DNA of 64,000 nt from Anaerocolumna sp. AGMB13020 (lineage in GTDB: Bacteria > Bacillota > Clostridia > Lachnospirales > Lachnospiraceae), in the NCBI RefSeq assembly GCF_033100115.1, contig NZ_CP136910.1, positions 5,658,001 through 5,722,000 on the forward strand. Reading direction: 5' to 3'. A program made the position numbers and the translations under genes. Below, piece by piece: positions 27,089 through 34,989 of the stretch. Each line of letters starts with the position of its first letter. The stretch's first letter is position 1. The notes beneath the pieces are model-generated. The model saw only the letters and a program-made list of their open reading frames with translations, had not been told where the DNA came from and made no database searches.

Positions 27089-28450
27089 ATGGAGATTAGT
27101 AAAATCGTTGAGGAACAGAAAGAGTTCTTTCACACGAATAAGACAAAGAATATACCATTCCGAAAAGCCATGTTAAAAACGCTGTTATTGGCTATTCATC
27201 AAAAAGAAGAGGAGATACTGGAAGCGATATACCAAGATCTGGGTAAATCCAGAGCTGAATCCTATATGGCTGAAATTAGCATAGTATACACAGAAATCAA
27301 GGAAGCTCTGAAAAATCTGGATAAATGGAGCCGCCCGCAAAGAGTAAGAGGTACTCTGGCTACTTTTCCGGCAAAGAACTATATTTACGCAGAACCATAT
27401 GGAGCAACTCTTATTCTTGCCCCCTGGAATTATCCATTTAATTTGTCCCTGGCACCGTTAGTCGGTGCAATGGCAGCGGGAAACTGTGCTGTGATTAAAT
27501 GCTCAAAAAGCAGTATCCATACAGCAAAAATAATCAGACAGATAATTAACGAAACCTATCCATCAAAATACGTTTATTGTGCGGACCCGGAAATAGACTA
27601 TGATGAGGTGGTGTATCAGAAATATGACTATATTTTCTTTACCGGAAGTCCAGCTATCGGCAAAGTTATCATGAAAGCTGCCAGTGAGAACCTTACACCC
27701 GTGTCTCTGGAGCTTGGAGGTAAAAGTCCCTGTATCATTGATGAAACAGCTAATTTAAGATTAGCGGCTAAACGTATAGTATGGGGAAAGTTCTTAAATG
27801 CTGGGCAGACCTGTATAACCATAGACTATATCGTTGTGGATGAGCGGGTAAAAGAGACCTTTGTCCTATATTTACAGGAAGAAATCGAAAAACGCTATAA
27901 AGATGCTGAAAACAAGGAGGGTTATCCCAATATAATAAATAAGCACCATTACGAACGGTTATGTAAACTTATTGATGAGGAAAAGGTAGTGATTGGAGGG
28001 AGAAGAAATGCCGAGAGCAGGAAAATAGCACCAACAATATTACCGGAAGCAGATTTTGACCATGAGGTTATGGAAGAAGAAATCTTTGGTCCTATACTGC
28101 CAGTCATAGGTTATACTAAACTGGAACATATGATTAAGATAATAAAAGAGAGACCTAAACCATTAGCCTGCTATATTTTTACAGAGAATAAAAAGACGGC
28201 TGACAGGCTCATATCTGAAATATCATATGGTGGAGGCTGTGTTAACGATGTACTTTTGCATATTGCCAATCATCATATGCCCTTTGGTGGTATTGGTTAC
28301 AGTGGTATGGGAGGATATCATGGGAAATATAGCTTTGAGACCTTCTCTCATAAGAAAAGTGTCATTGAGAATAAAACAACGCTGGATATACCTATACGGT
28401 ATGCTCCTTTTGATGAAAGAAAGTTTAAGCTGTTAAAGCGTTTTTTGTAG
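27089..28450 (+). CDS. Aldehyde dehydrogenase, class 3-like
   Basis: The protein has 453 residues, the length of class 3 and coniferyl-aldehyde-type enzymes, which are shorter than the 490-residue type. Motifs in order: LAPWNYPFNLSLAPLVGAMA, FFTGSPAIGKVIMKAA, the general base Glu in VSLELGGKSPCIID, the catalytic Cys in GKFLNAGQTCI, and EIFGPILPVIGY. It oxidises fatty or aromatic aldehydes with NAD(P)+. The C-terminal tail is rich in aromatic and basic residues, as in membrane-attached relatives. It has no close partner gene. Confidence 0.92.
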   Translation: MEISKIVEEQKEFFHTNKTKNIPFRKAMLKTLLLAIHQKEEEILEAIYQDLGKSRAESYMAEISIVYTEIKEALKNLDKWSRPQRVRGTLATFPAKNYIYAEPYGATLILAPWNYPFNLSLAPLVGAMAAGNCAVIKCSKSSIHTAKIIRQIINETYPSKYVYCADPEIDYDEVVYQKYDYIFFTGSPAIGKVIMKAASENLTPVSLELGGKSPCIIDETANLRLAAKRIVWGKFLNAGQTCITIDYIVVDERVKETFVLYLQEEIEKRYKDAENKEGYPNIINKHHYERLCKLIDEEKVVIGGRRNAESRKIAPTILPEADFDHEVMEEEIFGPILPVIGYTKLEHMIKIIKERPKPLACYIFTENKKTADRLISEISYGGGCVNDVLLHIANHHMPFGGIGYSGMGGYHGKYSFETFSHKKSVIENKTTLDIPIRYAPFDERKFKLLKRFL

Positions 28451-28668
28451 AGATAAGGTATTGATAATAAGCATATCTTCTCTTGTATTTATACTCAGAT
28501 ATGCAAGGCTGCTTTGCTAACGAGATGTCGATTCTATTTGTATTCGTCGAACGATTTGTGTCCGATTTCTGCAAATGGAACCGGCATTTTTCTATATGTA
28601 CATCAGAAACAGCAGTTTGTATTTCGTCTTCTCATAATTGCATATTAATAGTAAGCTGTTTCGTACAG

Positions 28669-28697
28669 TTGACAGATAAGAAAAATAAGTATAAAAT
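28669..28697 (+). promoter_or_regulatory. Promoter with a ~200-base leader ahead of the FrnE-like gene
   Basis: TTGACA (28669-28674) and TAAAAT (28692-28697) are 17 bases apart. The 451-base gap 28451-28901 has no convincing gene upstream of this promoter. The leader contains AACTAT (near 28768) able to pair with ATAGTT (near 28826). Confidence 0.7.
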
Positions 28698-28901
28698 TAA
28701 ACCAATGAATTGTATACTATCTAAATGAGAGCAATATATTTACAAAAGATTAAATTCATAAATAGGTAACTATCATTTGGTATCTTTTCATAAAGACGAG
28801 ACTATTTACAAAGACTAAATGAAAAATAGTTCTAATAATAGGTAAACAAATAGAAGTGGTATTAATTTAATGTGCTATATTAAGCACTGAAAGGAGTTAT
28901 A

Positions 28902-29528
28902 ATGAAAATTGAAATATGGTCGGATTTTGCCTGCCCTTTTTGTTATTTGGGAAAGAGACGCCTTGAACTGGCATTAGAAGATTATGATAAAAAAGAGGAT
29001 GTGGAGATAAGTTTTCGAAGTTTTGAGCTAGACCCCTCTGCCAAAAAGAAATATGATGAGAGCCTGCATGAACTGATCGCTGGTAAATATGGGATTAGTG
29101 TGGAGGAAGCCAAAGCCTCCAACAGTCAGATCATCAGTCAGGCAAATGAGATAGGTCTTAACTATAATTTTGAAGATATCATACCAACCAATACCTTTGA
29201 CGCACATCGCCTGACCCAGTATGCAAAAACGAAAGGAAAGGGTATGGAACTGACAGAACGTATCTTCAGGGCATATTTTGAAGAATCCCTAAACATTTCT
29301 GAACATGAGATATTATCAGCGCTGGCAGAAGAGGTTGGACTATCAAAGGAAGCAGCAATGGAAGTACTGACAAGTGATAAATATGCAGAAGAAGTTAGAC
29401 AGGATGAGAAATCTGCATCTCGTTACGCTGTACGAGGAGTGCCTTATTTTCTGATAGATGAAAAATACGCAGTATCAGGTGCTCAACCAACGGAAACCTT
29501 TTTACAGGTATTAAGAAAATTTGGCTGA
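28902..29528 (+). CDS. DsbA-family FrnE-like oxidoreductase
   Basis: The protein has 208 residues and is cytoplasmic, with no signal peptide. The thioredoxin-like fold carries a CPFC motif in DFACPFCYLGKRR near residues 11-14. A helical insertion follows, and a cis-Pro loop lies in VRGVPYFLIDEKYAVSGAQP. This is the pattern of FrnE/2-hydroxychromene isomerase-like DsbA proteins, which act as disulfide isomerases in stress. AAAGGAG precedes ATG. A pirin gene follows 49 bases later; both are plausible oxidative-stress functions. Confidence 0.9.
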   Translation: MKIEIWSDFACPFCYLGKRRLELALEDYDKKEDVEISFRSFELDPSAKKKYDESLHELIAGKYGISVEEAKASNSQIISQANEIGLNYNFEDIIPTNTFDAHRLTQYAKTKGKGMELTERIFRAYFEESLNISEHEILSALAEEVGLSKEAAMEVLTSDKYAEEVRQDEKSASRYAVRGVPYFLIDEKYAVSGAQPTETFLQVLRKFG

Positions 29529-29577
29529 GTATAACTTGAAAAATAGAATTATTTCGGAACGAAAGGAGATTAATAAA

Positions 29578-30420
29578 ATGGATGACATCAGAAAAATAAA
29601 AAGAATTACAAAAGGTGAACCTGGGGTTGACGGAGCAGGAGTTAAACTGGTGCGTGTCATTGGTTACCATGATACGAAAGATTATGACCCTTTCCTGATG
29701 ATGGATGCATTTGATTCCCACAACCCGGAGGATTATGTAAAAGGCTTTCCCTGGCACCCTCACAGAGGTATTGAAACCATAACCTATTTGATTGAAGGAG
29801 AAATTGAACACCAGGACTCTTTGGGTAATATCGGAACTATAAAGAATGGAGACTGCCAATGGATGACCGCAGGTTCCGGAATCATTCATCAGGAAATGCC
29901 GAAGCCTTCGAATAGAATGCTGGGGGCACAGATATGGCTTAATCTGCCTGCCAGGTATAAGATGGTAGCACCTAAGTATGGGGATATCAAGCATGAGAAT
30001 ATACCGTTAATCAAAGAAGAGAAGAGTACTGTCCGTATCATTGCCGGTGATTACAAGACTACCTCCGGAGCTTTTAAAGCAGAGTATGTGAAAGCAACAT
30101 ATCTGGATGTGGAGGTAGAGGCAAACAGCGAATGGTATTATGAAACAGAAGAAGATTCCACTGTGTTTTTATATATCCTTAATGGTGAAGGAAGTTTTGA
30201 ACCCGTCAGCAATGAAGTAATAAGCGAAAAGCAGGCAGTCTTATTTGAGAAAGGGAAAAGGGTATATGTAAAGAGCAAAGAAAATGGAATCAGATTTCTG
30301 CTGCTTTCAGCGAAACCCTTAAAGGAACCAATTGCCTGGGGGGGACCTGTTGTAATGAATACAAAAGAGGAATTGAATCAAGCTTTCAGAGAACTGGATG
30401 AGGATAGCTTTATAAAATAA
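29578..30420 (+). CDS. Pirin-family cupin protein
   Basis: The protein has 280 residues. The N-terminal cupin metal ligands are visible in WHPHRGIETITYLIEGEIEH and GSGIIHQEMP (three His and one Glu). The C-terminal cupin (about 165-280) lacks these ligands, as usual for pirins. Pirins are Fe-binding proteins, some with quercetin dioxygenase activity. ATG 29578, with GAAAGGAG 8 bases upstream, is preferred; an in-frame start at 29521 lies inside the previous gene and has no ribosome binding site. Confidence 0.92.
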   Translation: MDDIRKIKRITKGEPGVDGAGVKLVRVIGYHDTKDYDPFLMMDAFDSHNPEDYVKGFPWHPHRGIETITYLIEGEIEHQDSLGNIGTIKNGDCQWMTAGSGIIHQEMPKPSNRMLGAQIWLNLPARYKMVAPKYGDIKHENIPLIKEEKSTVRIIAGDYKTTSGAFKAEYVKATYLDVEVEANSEWYYETEEDSTVFLYILNGEGSFEPVSNEVISEKQAVLFEKGKRVYVKSKENGIRFLLLSAKPLKEPIAWGGPVVMNTKEELNQAFRELDEDSFIK

Positions 30421-30452
30421 GGCAAGAGGAAAGATGCTATTAATTATATATT

Positions 30453-30494
30453 ACCGGATAGAAGTTGAATGTCAGCCTCTATCCGGTTTATTTT
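30453..30494. terminator. Terminator between convergent pirin and flippase genes
   Basis: ACCGGATAGA (30453-30462) pairs with TCTATCCGGT (30479-30488), followed by TTATTTT. Confidence 0.75.
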
Positions 30495-30556
30495 ACATAG
30501 AAGTTTGAAGAAAACAATCACAGGATAAGTGACAGGAGGTAAGAAGATACCGAAAA

Positions 30557-32203
30557 CTAAGCTGCCTTTTGATTTGATCGTTTTTTCTTAAGTATGATCA
30601 ATTGAAATATAGGAAACCGTTTAAGCTCCGCTTCATAATTCCCCAAATTCAATACCGTAAAAAAATAAACAAAAGCACCAACTGCAACAGAAAGTATAAC
30701 CCCAATTCCACAGGATATCCTGGGAGATAATAGAGTAGATGAAAACAACTTATCAGTTAGTCTGTAACTTATCATTGCGGCCAGGCTCATAATAATGGCA
30801 CTTAAAATAGGAATACAGAAAGTCTGCTTTATTTCCTGTATATAGCCAAGAACTCTATAGACTGCAATCAGGTTCAGGATGCAGATAATCAGAGAGTAGA
30901 GGATTATAGTGGCTATAATGGCATATATTTTTAATTCGGTAAACAATAGCAGAGGGACTAAGACTGCCATATGAATAAGTAATGCCGCACCAGAATTCAT
31001 AAGTGGTACATTTACTTTGCCGATGCCCTGTAAGACACCGTTCAGAATAGTTGACATTCCGTAAAGGATAATAGAAATACTGCCTATTTGAAGTAGGTGA
31101 ACTGCTAGAATATCAGAATTTGGAAATAACAGATTAAGTATTGGTTCTGCTAATGCACCGAGGCCAAAGGCAGCGGGAATAACAAACAGCATGGAGTATT
31201 TCATGCCGCTGTAAATTCTGCTCTTTACGATCTGAAATTCTTTTTTGGCAAAGGCGGTGGAAATTACCGGAACCAGAGTGGCAGACATAGAAGCAGCAAT
31301 TGCAATGGGAACATTGGCTAAGGGCGAATATTTGCGGCTGAAGATGCCGTAGAGGCTGGCATCCGCTGTAATATCAATGGATTTTATCTGTACTGTTTTA
31401 AAATAAAGTTTCATATCAAATATACCAACAAAATTATAGAGACAGGTGCTGAGGATTACAGGTGTAAGCAGGGCAAAGATCAATTTGAAGGTTTCTTTGT
31501 AGGATAAGGCAGCAGTATCTGATACAACGTAAGACTTCAATTTATGCTTCCTGCGATTTACATAGAATAAAATCAGAATAAAAATTAACGCAACAGCAAC
31601 ACCTGCACCGGTTCCAGCAGCACCGCCAGCAGCACCGTACTCAGCTATGCCGGTTTTGCTGCCTTTTAAGAGAGATAATCTTGTCCAGGTTATGGCAAAC
31701 CAAATGCTGGCTGCAGCATTTACAAGCTGTTCAAGAAGTTGGGAAATGGCTGTGGGTAGCATGGTTCCCTTAGCCTGATAATATCCACGAAAAACGCTTA
31801 AGATACCGGAGAGAAAAATAGTAGGAGCCAGGATTTTCATTGTAATAATGGATTGCTTAAAATCCACAATCCTGTCGGCAAAGAAAAAGGTAAGTAAAGA
31901 AGCTCCTCCGCCCACTAAACACACATATAACAAGGCGCATAGAAAAACTCTGCTTGCGGTGCGATGCTGGCCTATGGCAATTCTCTCTGACATGATTTTG
32001 GATAATCCCATTGGTATGCTGTAGGAACAGATAAGCAGAATAATACTGTAAACATAATAAGCGGAGGAATAATAAGTATTTCCAAGGTCGCCGATGATAT
32101 TTGTTAAGGGCACACCATAGGCAACGCCAATTATCTTTACTAATATGCCTGTTATTGACAGGAACATTGCCTGTTTTACAAATCTGTTATTTCCATGTCT
32201 CAT
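30557..32203 (-). CDS. Polysaccharide/lipid flippase of the SpoVB-MurJ (MOP) group
   Basis: The protein has 548 residues and about fourteen hydrophobic segments. The opening FVKQAMFLSITGILVKIIGVAYGVPLTNIIG with YYVYSIILLICSYSIPMGLSKIMSE is the typical N-terminus of clostridial SpoVB/YtgP-like oligosaccharide flippases. Charged residues inside early helices (R, K) suit a lipid-diphosphate substrate. It would move lipid-linked precursors across the membrane for peptidoglycan or a spore layer. The start at 32201-32203 has GGGGTG upstream; another in-frame ATG at 32213-32215 has none. Confidence 0.85.
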   Translation of the reverse strand: MRHGNNRFVKQAMFLSITGILVKIIGVAYGVPLTNIIGDLGNTYYSSAYYVYSIILLICSYSIPMGLSKIMSERIAIGQHRTASRVFLCALLYVCLVGGGASLLTFFFADRIVDFKQSIITMKILAPTIFLSGILSVFRGYYQAKGTMLPTAISQLLEQLVNAAASIWFAITWTRLSLLKGSKTGIAEYGAAGGAAGTGAGVAVALIFILILFYVNRRKHKLKSYVVSDTAALSYKETFKLIFALLTPVILSTCLYNFVGIFDMKLYFKTVQIKSIDITADASLYGIFSRKYSPLANVPIAIAASMSATLVPVISTAFAKKEFQIVKSRIYSGMKYSMLFVIPAAFGLGALAEPILNLLFPNSDILAVHLLQIGSISIILYGMSTILNGVLQGIGKVNVPLMNSGAALLIHMAVLVPLLLFTELKIYAIIATIILYSLIICILNLIAVYRVLGYIQEIKQTFCIPILSAIIMSLAAMISYRLTDKLFSSTLLSPRISCGIGVILSVAVGAFVYFFTVLNLGNYEAELKRFPIFQLIILKKKRSNQKAA

Positions 32204-32291
32204 TTTGCACCCCATACTTTAGTATTTACTTTCTTGGCTGATAAAATATATTACAAACAAGCTAAAGTGATAGTTAGCCACTATTATATGC

Positions 32292-33086
32292 TTAATCCTG
32301 TACAGGTTTATAAAGTTGCCGGTACTCAGTCGGTGTCAGACCTTCCTTCTTCTTAAACTGTCTTATGAAATGAAGATCGCTTTCATAACCACAGAAATCG
32401 GAAAGCGCCTTTATTGACATGTCAGTAGTAGTCAAATAAAACTTTGCTCTCTCTATTCTTGCCATAATGACTTCCTGCATACAGGAAATGTGATAGATAT
32501 CTTTATACAGGTGTTGAAAATAGGAGGTGCTCATGTGGACGGAAGCCGCCATTTCTTCCACAGTCCATTTTCTATGGGGAGTGTTATGGATATCCAGACG
32601 CAGACGGTTCATAAGAGGATAATATTTATTGTTATCGATACTGGCAGGAAGAGTAGCAATCTGAGTATCCAGGCTGTACAAAAGAATTCTCATAAGAGAA
32701 TCCTGTAAGGCTTCGCGGTGGGGAGAACCCGCATGATTCTCCTGTACCAGCATACGAACAAAATTAGACAGGTAATTAATTTGTGGTAAATACACAGGCT
32801 GGTTCAGGGGTAACTTTAAAGTCTCCACCAGGGATGCTTCATCCGTAAAATCAAAATGAATCCAGTCATCATTATAATAGTCTTTATGGGAGCCATAATG
32901 CATATAGGTATTGCGGTCAAAGAGTATGGCCATATTTGGGCTGGTTATCTCTATTCTGCCATTTAACTCAAAAAAAGCCTCTGTCTTTACCAGAAGAAGT
33001 ATATAGTTCCCTACACCGGTTTTACGAATAATATGAAATTTTGTTTTATGCTTGGAATCGTGTCCGCAATTGGTAACTTTAATCAT
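32292..33086 (-). CDS. AraC-family transcriptional regulator
   Basis: The protein has 264 residues. An N-terminal cupin-like sensor domain occupies about 1-150 (FHIIRKTGVGNYILLLVKTEAFFEL). The C-terminal double HTH covers about 165-260: WTVEEMAASVHMSTSYFQHLYKD and MSIKALSDFCGYESDLHFIRQFKKKEGLTPTEYR. These regulators usually sense sugars or related metabolites. It sits 88 bases upstream of the flippase gene on the same strand, but a functional link is not evident. Confidence 0.92.
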   Translation of the reverse strand: MIKVTNCGHDSKHKTKFHIIRKTGVGNYILLLVKTEAFFELNGRIEITSPNMAILFDRNTYMHYGSHKDYYNDDWIHFDFTDEASLVETLKLPLNQPVYLPQINYLSNFVRMLVQENHAGSPHREALQDSLMRILLYSLDTQIATLPASIDNNKYYPLMNRLRLDIHNTPHRKWTVEEMAASVHMSTSYFQHLYKDIYHISCMQEVIMARIERAKFYLTTTDMSIKALSDFCGYESDLHFIRQFKKKEGLTPTEYRQLYKPVQD

Positions 33087-33194
33087 AAAAACTCCTTGCC
33101 TATTGTAATAAACTGAAAAAATAAGCTTGTTTCATTATAATGCATTGCCTGGAGAAGTAAAAGATATTTAGAAGATTTTATCTGCAATAACAAA

Positions 33195-33246
33195 AAAAGG
33201 AACCTGCAAATGAAAAATTATAGAATTTCATTCGCAGATTCCTTTT
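33195..33246 (-). terminator. Terminator of the FAD-dependent oxidoreductase gene
   Basis: AAAAGGAA... (33195-33215) and the arm at 33226-33246 form a 21-bp stem with two wobble pairs; on the minus strand it is followed by a run of T. Confidence 0.85.
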
Positions 33247-33250
33247 AAGC

Positions 33251-34648
33251 TTACGCCATTTTAGCAAGAATACTCTTGGCCACGCTGATACCGTTGGCAG
33301 AAGCCTGCTGAAGACCTCTGGTTACAGAAGCACCGTCACCGATAGCACGAAGACCGGAAATGCTGGTTTCAAAATCTTTATCAACAACGACTTTATTGGA
33401 GTAAAACTTAACCTCTACACCATAGAGCAGCGTCTCATCACTTGCAATACCAGGAGTAACCTTATCAAGAGCAAGAATCATTTCCTTAATATCTACCATG
33501 ATTCGATGAGGGAATACCAGTGACAGATCGCCGGGAACCGCATCCTTTAAGGTTGGAATAAGATTGTTCCTGCAAAGCCTCTCTTCTGTGGTCCTTCTTC
33601 CTCTCTGGAAATCACCAAAGGTCTGAACAAGGATTCTGCCGTCGCAGAGCATATTGCTCAACTGAGCGATGTATTTACCATACTCAATTGGTGTTTTAAA
33701 AGGCTTTGTAAAGTTCTTAGACACCAGAATAGCAAAGTTGGTATTGTTTGTCTTCATTTCTTTCGACTTATATGCATGTCCGTTAACAACAGCAAGACCA
33801 TTTTCATAATATTCTGTTGCAACCTCTCCGGAGGGATTGGAGCAGAAGGTTCTTACCTTATCATCAAAGGTTGGAGTGTAGTACACGAGCTTTGCTTCAT
33901 ATAGATTCTTATTGAGGAATTCCATTACCTCATCACGAACCTCCACTCTGACACCGATATCTACAGTACCAACCCTGGTCTCGATACCATGGGACTGACA
34001 GATATGGCTGAACCAGTCAGAGCCTTCACGTCCGATAGCAGAAACGATTTCATCTGCATAATAAGTATTACCGTCAGCACAAACAACAGCCTGTACTTTC
34101 TTATCTTCTATAAGGATATCCTGTACCATGGTGTTAAATTTCATCTCTACGCCACTGGCTAAAAGGTGTTCCTGAAGTCTTGTATAGATTTTATAACCTT
34201 CTTCCGTACCTAAATGACGGATGGGACATTCTATCAATTTGAGATTGGCGTTTATAGCCCTTCTTCTGATTTCTCTGATTTCTTCGTCTTTATCAATGCC
34301 GTATACGCTTGTATCAGCACCGAAACTAAGGTAAATGTCATCGGATTCTTTTAGTAACTCAATGGTTTTCTCATATCCTAATATATCAGGAAGATTTCCG
34401 CCGACATCCGGGGATAAGGAAAGCTTACCGTCGGAGAAAGCTCCGGCACCGGCAAATCCTGTAGTAATGGAGCAGGGTTTACAGCCAACGCAATGTTTGG
34501 TTGTTCTCTTGGGGCACATTCTTTTTTCGATTGGGCGGCCTTTTTCTACCATAAGTATTTTCAGGTCTTTTTTCTCTTTGATGAGTTCATAGGCACAAAA
34601 AATACCGGAAGGACCGGCACCGATAATTATTACGTCGTATTTCTGCAT
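33251..34648 (-). CDS. FAD-dependent dehydrogenase of the COG2509 type
   Basis: The protein has 465 residues. The N-terminal dinucleotide motif is VIIIGAGPSGIFCAYEL. It is followed by a Cys-rich segment (CPKRTTKHCVGCKPC) and TGFAGAGAFSDGKLSL, the signature of this uncharacterised FAD-dependent dehydrogenase family. The C-terminus has a second FAD contact, LRAIGDGASVTRGLQQA. The substrate is unknown; the four cysteines could bind a metal or iron-sulfur centre. ATG 34646-34648 has AAAAGGAGTG upstream, so the in-frame extension to 34681 is unlikely. It is divergent from pnp. Confidence 0.88.
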   Translation of the reverse strand: MQKYDVIIIGAGPSGIFCAYELIKEKKDLKILMVEKGRPIEKRMCPKRTTKHCVGCKPCSITTGFAGAGAFSDGKLSLSPDVGGNLPDILGYEKTIELLKESDDIYLSFGADTSVYGIDKDEEIREIRRRAINANLKLIECPIRHLGTEEGYKIYTRLQEHLLASGVEMKFNTMVQDILIEDKKVQAVVCADGNTYYADEIVSAIGREGSDWFSHICQSHGIETRVGTVDIGVRVEVRDEVMEFLNKNLYEAKLVYYTPTFDDKVRTFCSNPSGEVATEYYENGLAVVNGHAYKSKEMKTNNTNFAILVSKNFTKPFKTPIEYGKYIAQLSNMLCDGRILVQTFGDFQRGRRTTEERLCRNNLIPTLKDAVPGDLSLVFPHRIMVDIKEMILALDKVTPGIASDETLLYGVEVKFYSNKVVVDKDFETSISGLRAIGDGASVTRGLQQASANGISVAKSILAKMA

Positions 34649-34833
34649 TAAAACACTCCTTTTGTGAGGTAAAAGTTTCAAATTGCCAGAAAAATTCTAT
34701 CACATTAGGGATGAGAGTGCAAGAAGATTCTGAAAGAAATATGGTATATCTTGTATACGGCTTATTTCCTATAACAATATCAGGTTATTTTAGGTACCAA
34801 ATGAAAAATTTAGTAGTAATTTTAACTAATTAG

Positions 34834-34842
34834 TGCTATAAT
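34834..34842 (+). promoter_or_regulatory. pnp promoter, extended -10 type
   Basis: TGC precedes TATAAT (34837-34842), an extended -10 element. No good -35 box is seen 17 bases upstream. Confidence 0.5.
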
Positions 34843-34886
34843 ATAAAGAAGCAGGTTTTTTACTGTTCTATATGCCAGAGAGAGTA

Positions 34887-34953
34887 TCCGAGACTTCTGA
34901 AAAGGTCATCCGCGCAGAAGTATAAACAGGGTGTTCTTTTCAGTAGTTTCGGA
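34887..34953 (+). promoter_or_regulatory. Long hairpin in the pnp leader
   Basis: TCCGAGACTTCTGAAAAG (34887-34904) pairs with CTTTTCAGTAGTTTCGGA (34936-34953): 16 of 18 positions match, around a 31-base loop. It lies 36 bases ahead of the pnp start. In Escherichia coli the pnp leader forms a long stem that RNase III cuts and PNPase then uses to repress its own translation; the position here is comparable. Confidence 0.6.
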
Positions 34954-34989
34954 GCTTTGGCAAATCCACTATAATAAAGGAGATATTTC

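Noticed and set aside
28483..28728. 81-codon frame after the aldehyde dehydrogenase gene
   Set aside because: It lacks a ribosome binding site, has biased composition, and overlaps the promoter at 28669-28697.
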